From the NCBI RefSeq assembly GCF_002943525.1, contig NZ_CP025394.1, positions 5,022,001-5,086,000 on the forward strand: DNA of 64,000 nucleotides, written 5' to 3'. The notes under the pieces are model-generated. The model was not told the origin of the DNA. It worked only from the letters and a program-made list of their open reading frames with translations, and ran no database searches. A program made the position numbers and the translations under genes. This DNA is from Kitasatospora sp. MMS16-BH015. GTDB taxonomy: Bacteria; Actinomycetota; Actinomycetes; Streptomycetales; Streptomycetaceae. Each line of letters begins with the position of its first letter. The first letter of the stretch is position 1. Below are positions 32,226 to 41,399 of this stretch, piece by piece.

Positions 32226-32723
32226 TCAGACGCGCGGGAAGCGTCCCTGGACGGTCCACACGTTGGGGTTGTCGGCCAGCCCGTCGTGCAGGTCTCCGAG
32301 GTCGGCGAGCACGTCCTGGAGGAAGTCCCGGGCCTCCCGGCGGAGGTCGGCGTGGCGCACCACGGCCGGCGGCTCGTCCGGCAGCCAGGTGGCGCTGATC
32401 TCGACCAGGCCGAACCGGCGGGCGAAGCGGAGCAGCTCGGTGTTCTGGGTGAAGTCCAGGTCGTAGGTCTGCACCCGGGCGGCCCGGCTGCCCTGCGGGT
32501 CCAGGTCGAGCTGCTCGACCGTGTCGCAGAGGGCCCAGGCGAAGTCGAGCACCGGCACCCATCCCCAGCCTGTGGACAGGTCGACGCCGTCCGCCTCCAG
32601 CCAGATGTCGCCGCAGAACAGGTCGTACCGGAGGCTGCGCACGGAGGCGGAGCGGTAGTCCGTCTGCGGCGGGTCCGGGAAGCGGTTGGAGAGGGAGTAG
32701 CCGAGCTCGATCACACCCGTCAT
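32226..32723 (-). CDS. Conserved hypothetical protein
   Basis: The 165-aa protein reads as a soluble alpha/beta protein without membrane segments. It has YSLSNRFPDPPQTDYRSASVRSLRYDLFCGDIWLEADGVDLSTGWGWVPVLDFAWALCDTVEQL and RREARDFLQDVLADLGDLHDGLADNPNVW. I do not recognise a named domain. It lies 165 bp upstream of terD on the same strand and is divergent from arfB. Codon usage is typical for the region, so it is probably real. Confidence 0.7.
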   Translation of the reverse strand: MTGVIELGYSLSNRFPDPPQTDYRSASVRSLRYDLFCGDIWLEADGVDLSTGWGWVPVLDFAWALCDTVEQLDLDPQGSRAARVQTYDLDFTQNTELLRFARRFGLVEISATWLPDEPPAVVRHADLRREARDFLQDVLADLGDLHDGLADNPNVWTVQGRFPRV

Positions 32724-32824
32724 TGTCCGGCACCCCGGGGGCGCGCGGCACCGGCGGGGCCGTGGCCGGGCGGACTGTGGATAACCGGGTGACCGGCCGG
32801 GGCGGGCGCGGGATGATGGGCGGC

Positions 32825-33253
32825 ATGACTGAGCCCATTCGCGTACGGGGGTCGGTGGCCGTCCCGGACGCCGAGCTCGTCTGGCGCTTCTCGCGGTCCT
32901 CCGGCCCCGGCGGACAGCACGTGAACACCTCGGACACCCAGGTGGAGCTGCGGTACGACCTGGCGGCCTCGGCCGCCCTGCCGCCGGTGTGGAAGGAGCG
33001 CGCCCTGGAGCGGCTGGCCGGCCGCCTGGTGGACGGCCGGTACCTGGTGGTCCGGGCCTCCGAGCACCGCTCGCAGTGGCGCAACCGCGAGGTCGCCGCC
33101 GCCCGCCTGGCCGCCCTGCTCGGCGAGGCCACGGCCCCGCCGCCGAAGGCCCGCCGGGCCACCAAGCCGAGCCGGGGCATGGTCGAGCGCCGGCTGGAGA
33201 ACAAGAAGCACCGTGCGACGCTCAAGCAGGGCCGCGGCCGCGTGCAGTGGTGA
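32825..33253 (+). CDS. arfB: Aminoacyl-tRNA hydrolase rescuing stalled ribosomes
   Basis: The 142-aa protein has the release-factor GGQ loop (RFSRSSGPGGQHVNTSDTQVELRYDL) and a basic C-terminal tail (VERRLENKKHRATLKQGRGRVQW). This is the ArfB/YaeJ arrangement that inserts into the empty mRNA channel and hydrolyses peptidyl-tRNA on stalled ribosomes. It lacks the codon-recognition domain of RF1/RF2. ATG 32825 gives the normal length. The accessory gene set begins just downstream on the other strand. Confidence 0.92.
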   Translation: MTEPIRVRGSVAVPDAELVWRFSRSSGPGGQHVNTSDTQVELRYDLAASAALPPVWKERALERLAGRLVDGRYLVVRASEHRSQWRNREVAAARLAALLGEATAPPPKARRATKPSRGMVERRLENKKHRATLKQGRGRVQW

Positions 33254-33357
33254 CACCCGGCCGCGCGGTGCTGCTCCCGGGAGGGGGTGCTGCTCCCGGA
33301 AGGGTGGGTGGGCCGCGCGGAGCCAGGGGAGCGGCCCACCCACCCGGACGAGGGGGG

Positions 33358-33741
33358 TCAGACGACCGGCGTCTCCGGCGTCTCCGAGGTCTCCGGGGTC
33401 TCCGGGGTCTCCGGGTCCGGGTGGTGCAGGGCGTAGACCGTGTAGGCGTGGGCGTCCGGCTTGGCCAGCTCGGAGGCGCGGTCGCGGACGGCCTGGACGT
33501 TCGGGTCGGAGAGGGTCGCCTTGATGTCGGCCTTGCTGCGCCACTGGGCGATGTAGAGCACGCGCTTGCCGTCGTTGCTGGTGAGCACGTTCACCGAGAG
33601 GCAGCCCGGGCGGTGCCGGATGTACTTCTCGGCGCCCTCGCTCATCACCTCGGCCAGTTCCTTCTGCTTCTCCGGCTCGACGTCCAGGCAGTTGATCATG
33701 AAGGTGGCGCCGTCGTCGGTGCGCAGGATGGTCTCGCTCAT
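33358..33741 (-). CDS. Antibiotic biosynthesis monooxygenase (ABM) domain protein
   Basis: The 127-aa protein is an ABM-type dimeric alpha/beta barrel: TFMINCLDVEPEKQKELAEVMSEGAEKYIRHRPGCLSVNVLTSNDGKRVLYIAQWRSKADI. ABM proteins oxidise polyphenols without cofactor, or act as small heme or quinone monooxygenases. A Pro-Glu-Thr repeat tail (PETPETPETSETPETP) ends the protein and looks unstructured. It is the last gene of the leftward operon, 64 bp behind the DAHP synthase. Confidence 0.82.
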   Translation of the reverse strand: MSETILRTDDGATFMINCLDVEPEKQKELAEVMSEGAEKYIRHRPGCLSVNVLTSNDGKRVLYIAQWRSKADIKATLSDPNVQAVRDRASELAKPDAHAYTVYALHHPDPETPETPETSETPETPVV

Positions 33742-33805
33742 GGGATCGGTCCTTCTCTCTCGGGTCGGCCAGGGGCTTTCGGTGGGTCGGTTCGACGGGC
33801 GGGGC

Positions 33806-35050
33806 TCAGGTGGGCCGCGGCAGCGGGTCGGCCCAGGTGCGGGCCAGTTCGACGGCCTGGGCCGGGTTGAGCCGGGGGTCGCAGTGGGAGGGCGCGGCGG
33901 CCCGGCGAGCCGGTCCGGGGGCCTGCGTCCCGAGTTCGGCGGGGTCGCCCCAGACGCACTCCGCCACGTCGAACGGGGTGGTCTCCAGATGGAGCCCGGC
34001 GGGGGTGCCGCCGGCCTCGGTGACGGCCTGTCGGAAGGCCAGCACCTCGGCGGCCAGCGTGCGGACCGAGCGGACCTTCGCGCCGCTCGGTGACTTGACG
34101 GTGTTGCCGTGCATCGGGTCGCAGAGCCAGACGACCCGGTGGCCGGCCTCCTGGACGGCCGTGACCAGCGGGGGGAGCGCGGTGGAGACCGCGTCCGCCC
34201 CCATCCGGGAGATCAGCGTGAGCCGGCCGCTCTCGCGTTCCGGATCGAGCCGGGCGCAGAGGGCGAGCAGCTCCTCCGGCCGCATGGTCGGGCCGACCTT
34301 GCAGGCGACCGGGTTGGCGATCCGGGCCAGCATCATCACGTGCGGGCCGTCCGGCTGTCTGGTCCGCTCGCCGATCCAGGGCAGGTGGGTGGAGGTCAGC
34401 AGGATCCGACCGCTCGCCGCCCGCCGCAGCAGCGGCAGCTCGTAGTCGAAGACCAGTGCCTCGTGGCTGGTCCAGACCGGGGCCCCGCTGGGCAGGGTCC
34501 AGGCGCTGGTGCGCTGCCGCAGGTGCGTCACGGCCGCCGCGGCGGCGTGGTAGCAGTCCAGCATCCGCCGGGGATCGGCCCGGCGGTCCGCCGGGGTCGG
34601 CTCGGGGCCGTTGATCAAGTGTCCCCGGTAGACCGGGAGTTCGACCCCGTCGACGAGCTCGGTGTCGGTGCTGCGCGGCTTGGCGAACTGCCCGGCGATC
34701 CGGCCGATCCGCAGCACCGGTCTGCCGGTGCCGGCCACCATCACCCCGGCCAGGGCGTCGAGCAGCCCGGCCTTGCGCATCACCGTCGAGGGGTCGCACT
34801 CCGCCGGGTCCTCGGCGCAGTCGCCGGCCTGGATGACCTCGTAGTGGCCGCTCGCCGCCTCCGCCAACAGGGCCCGCAGCTGGCGGACTTCCTCGTCGGT
34901 GACCAGCCCGGGCAGCCGGGCCAGCTCGGCGCGGGTGGCCGCCGCCCGGACGGGATCCGCCCAGGACGGCTGCTGCACGGCCGTGTCGAGGTCCAGCGGG
35001 AGGTGCTCGTCGAGGTCGACGGGCGAGTCGAGCGTCGTCAGGCCGGTCAT
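33806..35050 (-). CDS. Class II 3-deoxy-7-phosphoheptulonate (DAHP) synthase
   Basis: This is a 414-aa plant-type (class II) DAHP synthase. It condenses PEP and erythrose 4-phosphate at the entrance of the shikimate pathway. Visible are QAGDCAEDPAECDPSTVMRKAGLL, RIGRIAGQFAKPRS, TSHEALVFDYELPL, LTSTHLPWIGERTR, NPVACKVGPTMRPEELLALCARLDP, LISRMGADAV and WLCDPMHGNT. This short form is typical of secondary-metabolite copies, which are usually feedback-insensitive, and suggests extra flux for an aromatic product. It overlaps the O-methyltransferase stop by one base. Confidence 0.9.
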   Translation of the reverse strand: MTGLTTLDSPVDLDEHLPLDLDTAVQQPSWADPVRAAATRAELARLPGLVTDEEVRQLRALLAEAASGHYEVIQAGDCAEDPAECDPSTVMRKAGLLDALAGVMVAGTGRPVLRIGRIAGQFAKPRSTDTELVDGVELPVYRGHLINGPEPTPADRRADPRRMLDCYHAAAAAVTHLRQRTSAWTLPSGAPVWTSHEALVFDYELPLLRRAASGRILLTSTHLPWIGERTRQPDGPHVMMLARIANPVACKVGPTMRPEELLALCARLDPERESGRLTLISRMGADAVSTALPPLVTAVQEAGHRVVWLCDPMHGNTVKSPSGAKVRSVRTLAAEVLAFRQAVTEAGGTPAGLHLETTPFDVAECVWGDPAELGTQAPGPARRAAAPSHCDPRLNPAQAVELARTWADPLPRPT

Positions 35051-35748
35051 CAGGCGGGGAGGTCGACGGACGGCAGCCGCCGGGCCATGGTCAGACCGTC
35101 CGCCAGCGGCAGCATGACCAGCTCGACCCGGCTGTCCCGGCGGGCGTGCTCGTTGAACGCGCGGATGGCGGCCGGCTTCTCGCCCGGGTGCTCGTCGATC
35201 ACCTCGCCGTTGAAGAGGGTGTTGTCGACCAGCAGCAGCCCGCCCGGCCGCAGCCGCGGCACCAGCTCCTCCCAGTAGCCGATGTAGCCGGGCTTGTCGG
35301 CGTCGATGAAGGCGAGGTCCAGGTGCGGCTTCGGCGACATCGTGCGGAGCGTCTCCAGCGCGTCGCCGAGCCGCAGTTCGATCCGGTCGGCCACTCCGGC
35401 CCGGCCCCAGAACTCCAGGGCGAGGGCCGTCCATTCGGCCGAGACGTCGCAGGTGACCAGCGAGCCGTGCTCGGGCAGCCCCCGGGCCAGGCAGAGCGAG
35501 GAGTACCCCGTGAAGGTGCCCACCTCGACGATGTTGACGGCGCCGAGCAGCTTCACCAGGAAGGTCAGCAGCGCGCCCTCCTCGGGCGCGACCGTCATGT
35601 GCGCCTGGTCCGGGATGGCGGCCCTGGTCCGCTCGATCAGCTCGGCCAGCAGCGGGTCGGGGGTCATCCGGCCCTGGTTGAGGAGGTAGGTGTGCAGCTC
35701 GGGGGTGAGGGCCAGGTTCCGGGCGCTCAGGGTGTCGTTGCGCAGCAT
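35050..35748 (-). CDS. SAM-dependent O-methyltransferase (caffeoyl-CoA/catechol type)
   Basis: The 232-aa family 3 O-methyltransferase has AHMTVAPEEGALLTFLVKLLGAVNIVEVGTFTGYSSLCLARGLP (SAM site), VTCDVSAEWTALA and the metal-binding AFIDADKPGYIGYWEELVPRLRPGGLLLVDNTLFNGEV. Such enzymes methylate catechols or similar vicinal hydroxyls with Mg2+. The gene is translationally coupled to the DAHP synthase. It supports a hydroxylated aromatic product. Confidence 0.9.
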   Translation of the reverse strand: MLRNDTLSARNLALTPELHTYLLNQGRMTPDPLLAELIERTRAAIPDQAHMTVAPEEGALLTFLVKLLGAVNIVEVGTFTGYSSLCLARGLPEHGSLVTCDVSAEWTALALEFWGRAGVADRIELRLGDALETLRTMSPKPHLDLAFIDADKPGYIGYWEELVPRLRPGGLLLVDNTLFNGEVIDEHPGEKPAAIRAFNEHARRDSRVELVMLPLADGLTMARRLPSVDLPA

Positions 35749-35827
35749 GGATTCTTCTCCCGTGTAGGTGGGATGGGACGCTGGTCTCGCGAAGCCGGGC
35801 CCGAAGTGCGCTGGGCCGTGGGGTGGT

Positions 35828-36637
35828 TCAGGCGGGGATGTCCGGCCGGGCGGGCCGCCAGGCCGTGTAGGCGCGGCCGACCGCCTCGGTCTCCACCGGG
35901 AGCCGCTCGGTGAACTCCCGGAGGTCGCCGGCGCAGTGCAGCTCGAACCGGCGGCGGCGCGCGGGCCGTTCGTGCCCCCGGACGAAGTACATGACGGTGG
36001 AACCCTGCGGTCCTCCCTCGTGCGGGTTGTGCCCGCCGCCCTCCCGGAGCAGCCCGGCCTCGGTGCGCCAGGCGGCGACGAGTGCGGCGAGCAGCGGCGG
36101 GCTGGGCTCGGTCACCACGAACGCGGTGTGCTGCTCGAACCCGTGCGCCACCTCCGACTCCTCGATCCGGGGGTGGAACGCCCGGCTGTCGCGGGGGAAG
36201 AGGAAGACCTCGACCGCGCCGTGCCGGCGTCCGTCGGGCAGGTCGAGGTGGAGCCGGGTGAGGTGCACCTCGCAGTCCGCCGGCTCGAGCCCGTACCGCT
36301 CGATCAGTCGGCGGCGGACCACCGTGCTCGGCACCGCCGGGAGCGGGGCCAGACCGAGCCGCTCCAGCTCCCGGAGCCCGGCCTCCAGGGTGCGGGGGAA
36401 GAGCAGCACGCCGCAGTGGTCGAACACGCAGGACCGCTCGGTCAGGGACGTGGCGTCCCCGTCCGCGACGACCGGGGCGAGCAGTGCGGTCGCCGATGCG
36501 GTCGAAGCGAGTCGGGCGTCGCGGACCGCCTCGTCCAGCTGGTGCAGGTCGGCGACGGAGAAAGCGCCGTCCCCGGGGATTCGGCCGAGGGGCCTCAGCC
36601 GTTCGGCTGCCTTGCCGGACGGGTGGGAAATGGACAT
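35828..36637 (-). CDS. Unrecognised protein, first gene of the DAHP-synthase operon
   Basis: The 269-aa protein starts at 36637 behind a strong GGAGG Shine-Dalgarno sequence. I recognise no family. It is soluble. A first half with Ala/Leu-rich helices is followed by a mixed alpha/beta half with several His-bearing segments (FDHCGVLLFP, VHLTRLHLDLPDGRRHGAVEVFLFPRD, HGFEQHTAFVV, GGGHNPHEGG, FELHCAGD). These could bind a metal or a phosphate-like group. As the first gene of an operon with DAHP synthase and a methyltransferase it may be the missing scaffold-forming enzyme; that is inference only. Confidence 0.7.
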   Translation of the reverse strand: MSISHPSGKAAERLRPLGRIPGDGAFSVADLHQLDEAVRDARLASTASATALLAPVVADGDATSLTERSCVFDHCGVLLFPRTLEAGLRELERLGLAPLPAVPSTVVRRRLIERYGLEPADCEVHLTRLHLDLPDGRRHGAVEVFLFPRDSRAFHPRIEESEVAHGFEQHTAFVVTEPSPPLLAALVAAWRTEAGLLREGGGHNPHEGGPQGSTVMYFVRGHERPARRRRFELHCAGDLREFTERLPVETEAVGRAYTAWRPARPDIPA

Positions 36638-37111
36638 CCAAACCTCCTGCCTCAGGACACCCCGGAATTCTGTGGCGCCGTTCCGCCGATTTGCAAGCCC
36701 CGAAAATGCCGTCCGGACCGGGAATTCCAGGCCCCCGACCCGGGTGACCTCGGCAGATGTGCGGAATGATCGCCAGAAGACGGCTGTTTCGGCTTTGTCG
36801 ATGACATCCATCGGTGTGGCCGAACGTCATTCCCCGGCGATCTGGATTGATTTTCCTTAAGCTCGTCCGGGATTTCGCCCGCAGTCGTTCGCCGGCGCCG
36901 ATCAATGGCATCGGCCGAGCCGAACCGCGGTGATCGGGAAGGAGTGCGCACCGCCCGGTGGTCGCGTTATAGGGGACTCTTATCGGCGGGTGCCGCGCCG
37001 GGCGGATCGGGATTCCTTATCGGCACGCGCTGGACGGTCCGTTCGAATTGCGCGCAGAATCCGTGCAGCAGAGCACTGACTTTTCGTCCTGCCGCCCGAC
37101 GGAGGAACCTC
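36638..37111. promoter_or_regulatory. Divergent regulatory region of the accessory cluster
   Basis: I see no gene in these 474 bp. The sequence is markedly less GC-rich than the neighbours, especially 36650-36880 and 36960-37080, as often seen for horizontally acquired or regulatory DNA. It must hold the promoters of the leftward operon and the AMP-ligase gene. LysR-type T-N11-A sites are too degenerate to assign. Confidence 0.5.
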
Positions 37112-38851
37112 GTGAGCGCTCCCCTGATGGAATCGACGAGAAAAATCCCGACGTTCACCGAAGTGACGTTCACCGAAGCGCTGGAGCGCGCGGCCGCCCG
37201 CCGTCCGGGCCCCGCGATCTGGGACGGGCACCGCTGGCGGAGCTGGCGCGACTGCCTGGAACAGTCCGAACGGACGGCCGGCGCCCTGTACGGCCGGGGG
37301 CTGCGGGCCGGTGACGTCCTGGCGGCCCAACTGCCGAACGGCTGGGAGCTGGTGGTGCTGCACGCCGCCACCGCCCGGCTGGGCGTGCTCCTGCTGCCGC
37401 TGCACTCCGCGTACGGAGTCCACGAGGTGCGGTCCCTGGTGGACCAGTCGGGCGCGGTGGCGCTGGTGCTGCGGGGCGCCCACCGGGGCCGCGACCGCGT
37501 CGCGGAGGCGGTCGAGCTGCGGACGCGGTGCACCACGCTGCGTCACGTCTGGCTCTCCGGCGACCCGAGCGACCCAAGCGACCCGAGCGCCGGGAGCGGC
37601 CCGAGCGCCGGGAGCGGCCCGAGCGCCGGGAGCGCTGGGAGCGCCGGGCTACCGAGCACGGCCGAGCTGCTCGACCCGGCCCCCGGGCCGGCCGCGGCGC
37701 TCCCCGACCCCCCGGCGGACCCGCGGAGCCCGCTGATGCTGCTCGCCTCCTCGGGGACGACCTCCCGGCACCCGAAGCTCTGCGTCCACAGCCACGGCGG
37801 CCTGCTCGGCAACGCGGCGGCCGTGGCGGCCGACAGCGGCCTCGGCTCGGCCGACACGGTCGTCTCCGCGAGCCCGCTCAGCCACGCCTTCGGCCTGCTC
37901 TCGGTGCACCTGGCCCTGGTGGTCGGCGGCCGGGTCGGCCTCTTCGACGGGTGGGACGCGCGGCGCTTCCTCGACACCCTGCGCACCACCGCGGCCACCG
38001 CCGCCTTCGCGGTGCCGGCCCAGCTGCGCGACCTGACCGCCCTGTCGGCGGGGGCCGTGCCCGCCGGCCCGCCGCTCGGCCTGCGGGAGGTGCGCACCGG
38101 CGGTGCGCCGGTGCCCCGCGAGCTGGCCGAGGGCGTGCGGCGGATGCTGGGGGCGCGGCTGGTGGTGCAGTGGGGGATGACCGAGATCGGGGCGGGCACC
38201 TGCCTGCGGCCGGACGACCCGCCGGAGGCCGTGCTCACCCTGGGGCGGCCGGTCTCCGGCGGCGAGGTCCGGGTGCTCGGCCCGGGCGGCGCACCCGCCG
38301 GGCCGGGCGAGACCGGGGAGCTCCAGTACCGCAGCCCCTACATGTTCCAGGGCTACCTGCGGGCGCCCGGGCTGACCCGGGCCGCGCTCACGGCCGACGG
38401 CTGGCTGCGCTCCGGCGACCTGGCCGCCCTCAACCCCGACGGCACGGTGAGCTACCGGGGCCGCACCGGCGAGCTGATCAACCGCGGCGGGCTGAAGTTC
38501 AGCGCGCTGGAGGTGGAGGAGCTGCTGGGCGACCTGCCGCAGCTGGCCCAGCACGCGGTGGTGGCCCGGCCCGACCCCCGGCTGGGTCAGCGCTCCTGCC
38601 TGCTGGCCGCCCTGCACCAGGGCACCGAGCTGACCCTCGAGGAGGTCACCGGCCACCTGGCCCGCAAGGGCCTGGCCACCTACAAGCTGCCCGAGCAGCT
38701 GGTCCTCGTCGACCGGCTGCCGACCACGGTGACCGGCAAGATCGCCCGCGCCCGGCTGGCGGCCATCGCGGAGACCGGCGAGCTCGCGGGCGGTGCTGCG
38801 GGCGGTGCTGCGGGGACCATGCGGGCCGAGCTCGGGGAGGTGCGGCGGTGA
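37112..38851 (+). CDS. AMP-forming acyl/aryl acid ligase
   Basis: This is a 579-aa ANL-superfamily enzyme that activates a carboxylic acid as acyl-AMP. Visible are the phosphate loop SSGTTSRHPK at residue 213, the GMTE motif near 355, the hinge region GELINRGGLKFSALEVEELL and the catalytic Lys543 in TVTGKIAR. A Ser/Gly/Pro/Asp low-complexity insertion (about 152-178) sits in the N-terminal domain. The GTG at 37112 has GGAGG six bases upstream. An aromatic acid substrate is plausible from context, unproven. Confidence 0.87.
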   Translation: MSAPLMESTRKIPTFTEVTFTEALERAAARRPGPAIWDGHRWRSWRDCLEQSERTAGALYGRGLRAGDVLAAQLPNGWELVVLHAATARLGVLLLPLHSAYGVHEVRSLVDQSGAVALVLRGAHRGRDRVAEAVELRTRCTTLRHVWLSGDPSDPSDPSAGSGPSAGSGPSAGSAGSAGLPSTAELLDPAPGPAAALPDPPADPRSPLMLLASSGTTSRHPKLCVHSHGGLLGNAAAVAADSGLGSADTVVSASPLSHAFGLLSVHLALVVGGRVGLFDGWDARRFLDTLRTTAATAAFAVPAQLRDLTALSAGAVPAGPPLGLREVRTGGAPVPRELAEGVRRMLGARLVVQWGMTEIGAGTCLRPDDPPEAVLTLGRPVSGGEVRVLGPGGAPAGPGETGELQYRSPYMFQGYLRAPGLTRAALTADGWLRSGDLAALNPDGTVSYRGRTGELINRGGLKFSALEVEELLGDLPQLAQHAVVARPDPRLGQRSCLLAALHQGTELTLEEVTGHLARKGLATYKLPEQLVLVDRLPTTVTGKIARARLAAIAETGELAGGAAGGAAGTMRAELGEVRR

Positions 38852-38859
38852 GCCCGCGG

Positions 38860-39735
38860 TCAGCCGCCCAGCTGCTTGCGGAGCACGGTCTGGAAGTTGA
38901 TCAGGTTCGGGTTGGCGGCGTTGCGGTCCAGCCAGGTCATGGTCACCTCGGTGCGCAGATCGGTGTCGCCGATCTCCACCACGGCCACCTCGCCGCGGCC
39001 GGCCTGGGCCCGTACCGAGATCATCGGCAGCAGGGCGCAGCCCATCCCGGCGGCCACGCAGGCGCCGAGCGTGCCGATGCTCGACACCTCCGCGACCGGC
39101 TCCTTCGCGACGGTGCCGGCGAAGGCGGAGTCGAACATCTCCCGGAAGCCGCAGCCCTGCTCGGTGGCCAGGAAGGGCTCCCGGGCCAGCTCCGCCAGGT
39201 CGGCCCGGCCGCGCTCGGCCAGGCGGTGGCCCGGCGGCACGATGACGACCAGCGGCTCGTCGGCCAGCGTCTCCGAAGACAGGCCCGCGTCGGCCGGCGG
39301 ACGGCCGAAGGTCAGGCAGAGGTCCATCTCGCCCCGGCGCACGGCCTGGTAGAGGTCACCGCGGTTGAGCTGCCCGACCCGCACCCTGGTCTGCGGGTAC
39401 AGCTCGCGGTAGTGCGAGAGCACCCCGGGCAGCAGGTGCATGCCCACCGTCTCCAGGGTGCCCACCGCCAGCTCGGTACCGGGCCGGGAGACCGCGAACC
39501 GGGCGTCCTCCATCAGCTTGAGGATGCTCTCCGTGTACTCCGAGAGGATCGCCCCCTGCGTGGTCAGTCGAATCCGGCGCTGCGACCGGTCGATCAGCTC
39601 CACGCCCAGTTCGCGCTCGAGTGACTGGATTTGATCGCTCACGCTGGACTGCGCGTAATGGAGCTCCTTGGCCGCCTGCGTCACGCTGAGTGTCCGCGCG
39701 ACGGTTTCGAACGTTCGAAGATGACGCAGTTCCAC
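38860..39735 (-). CDS. LysR-family regulator 1 of the accessory cluster
   Basis: The 291-aa LTTR has its helix-turn-helix at the N-terminus (MELRHLRTFETVARTLSVTQAAKELHYAQSSVSDQIQSLERELG) and a PBP2-type effector domain. It is divergent from the MFS exporter gene (179-bp gap). Regulation of the exporter operon in response to a pathway compound is the usual LTTR arrangement. The gap contains ATGG-TAC-CCAT near its centre, a possible core site. GTG start at 39735. Confidence 0.9.
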   Translation of the reverse strand: MELRHLRTFETVARTLSVTQAAKELHYAQSSVSDQIQSLERELGVELIDRSQRRIRLTTQGAILSEYTESILKLMEDARFAVSRPGTELAVGTLETVGMHLLPGVLSHYRELYPQTRVRVGQLNRGDLYQAVRRGEMDLCLTFGRPPADAGLSSETLADEPLVVIVPPGHRLAERGRADLAELAREPFLATEQGCGFREMFDSAFAGTVAKEPVAEVSSIGTLGACVAAGMGCALLPMISVRAQAGRGEVAVVEIGDTDLRTEVTMTWLDRNAANPNLINFQTVLRKQLGG

Positions 39736-39914
39736 GAGCCCGAAGCCCCCCTGGACGACCTATCGACTGAGCCGATGGTACCCATAGCGCATTCCTCTCG
39801 TCACCACCCCCAAACCGGCCCCAACTCCCGTTCCCCGTCCGGTTCAATGGATTCACGCGCTCCTGGCTGAACGGCTCGGGGACGGAAATCGCATTCGGAA
39901 ACCGAGGAGAAGAC

Positions 39915-41324
39915 ATGGCCACGCAGGCCGTTCCGCAGCCCGTCGTCGCACCCGAACGACCCGACAAGCCGTCCCGCACCCTGTTGATCGGGCTCTCGCT
40001 CGGCTACTTCATGGTCCTGCTGGACATGACGATCGTCTCGGTGGCATTACCCGCAATCTCGCGCTACCTGCACGTCGGGATGAGCGGGCTCCAGTGGGTG
40101 ACCAACGGATACACCATCACCTTCGCCGCCCTCCTGCTCACCGCGGGCTGGCTGTCGGACCGCTTCGGCGGCCGGCGGACCTTCCTCACCGGGCTGGTGG
40201 CCTTCGGGGTGCTCTCCGGCGTCTCGGCCCTGGCCACCAACCTCTCCACGCTGGTCGTCCTGCGGCTGGCCCTGGGCATCGCCGGAGCGCTGCTGCTCCC
40301 GGCCTCGCTGGCCATCATCACCAACGTCTACACCGTGCCCGCCGAGCGGGCCCGCGCGGTCGGGTCCTGGGCGGCCATCACGGGTGCGGCGCTCGCCGCC
40401 GGGCCGGTGGTGGGCGGCGTGCTGACCGAGACGGTCGGCTGGCGCGCCATCTTCCTGATCAACGTGCCGCTGGCCCTGGTCAGCTTCGCCATCACCGCCA
40501 AGCTCGCCCCGGAGACGGCCCGCAAGCAGCGCAGCGGGCTGGACCTGCCCGGCCAGGTCACCGGCGTGGTCGCCCTGGCAGCCCTGGTGTACGCGCTGAT
40601 CGAGGGCCCGGACAAGGGCTGGGGCTCGACCGGGGTGGTGATCGCCTTCGCGCTCGCCGTGGTCGCGGCCGCCGTCTTCCTCGGCGCCGAGAAGCGGGCC
40701 GGCGACGCCGCGATGCTGCCGCTGCGGATGTTCCGCAACAAGAGCTTCTCGGCCGCCCTGGTGGCCGGTCTGCTGGCCAACTTCGGCCTCTCCGGGCTGC
40801 TGTTCGTGCTCTCGCTGTACTTCCAGGACGGCCGGAACTACTCCTCGATCGCCGCGGGTCTGGCCTTCCTGCCGCTGACCCTGCCCACCGCCTTCAACCC
40901 GATCTTCACCGGCCGCCTGGTCGGCCGGATCGGATCGCGCCGCCCGGCCACCATCGGCTTCGTGCTGATGGCCGTGGGCGCCCTCGTCCAGGCCCCGTTC
41001 ACCGACAACTCCGGCCTCGGGCTGGCCGCCACCATCGTCGGTCTGCTGGCTTTCGGGTTCGGCGTCTCCTTCGCCCTGCCCGCGCTGGTCGCCGGGGTGG
41101 CCGGCACCGTCCCGACCGAGCTGGCCGGCATCGGCGCCGGCACGCTCAACTCCGCCCGGCAGGTGGGTGCTTCGCTCGGTGTCGCGATCCTGGGCGTGAT
41201 CCTCAACCTCGCCTCGTCCAGTGCGGCCGGCACCGAGCAGGCCCTGATCGTCGGCGGCGTGGCCCTGCTGGTCGGGGCGGTCATCTCCGCCACCGGCCTG
41301 CGCTCCAAGTCCCCCGCAGCCTGA
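39915..41324 (+). CDS. MFS multidrug/metabolite exporter (DHA2, 14 TM)
   Basis: This is a 469-aa major facilitator of the EmrB/QacA (DHA2) type. The TM1 motif LGYFMVLLDMTIVSVALPAIS, motif A GWLSDRFGGRRTFL and antiporter motif C-like GAALAAGPVVGGVL are visible; length fits 14 helices. It probably exports the cluster product or a toxic aromatic intermediate by proton antiport. It is the first gene of the operon that continues with the VOC, 84-aa and FAD monooxygenase genes. Confidence 0.9.
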   Translation: MATQAVPQPVVAPERPDKPSRTLLIGLSLGYFMVLLDMTIVSVALPAISRYLHVGMSGLQWVTNGYTITFAALLLTAGWLSDRFGGRRTFLTGLVAFGVLSGVSALATNLSTLVVLRLALGIAGALLLPASLAIITNVYTVPAERARAVGSWAAITGAALAAGPVVGGVLTETVGWRAIFLINVPLALVSFAITAKLAPETARKQRSGLDLPGQVTGVVALAALVYALIEGPDKGWGSTGVVIAFALAVVAAAVFLGAEKRAGDAAMLPLRMFRNKSFSAALVAGLLANFGLSGLLFVLSLYFQDGRNYSSIAAGLAFLPLTLPTAFNPIFTGRLVGRIGSRRPATIGFVLMAVGALVQAPFTDNSGLGLAATIVGLLAFGFGVSFALPALVAGVAGTVPTELAGIGAGTLNSARQVGASLGVAILGVILNLASSSAAGTEQALIVGGVALLVGAVISATGLRSKSPAA

Positions 41325-41399
41325 CGCCGGAGGGCAGCGCCGCCCGTCGCCCCCGTGCGGGCGGCGCTGCCTCCGCCGGCCCCACCTCCAGGAGGAACA

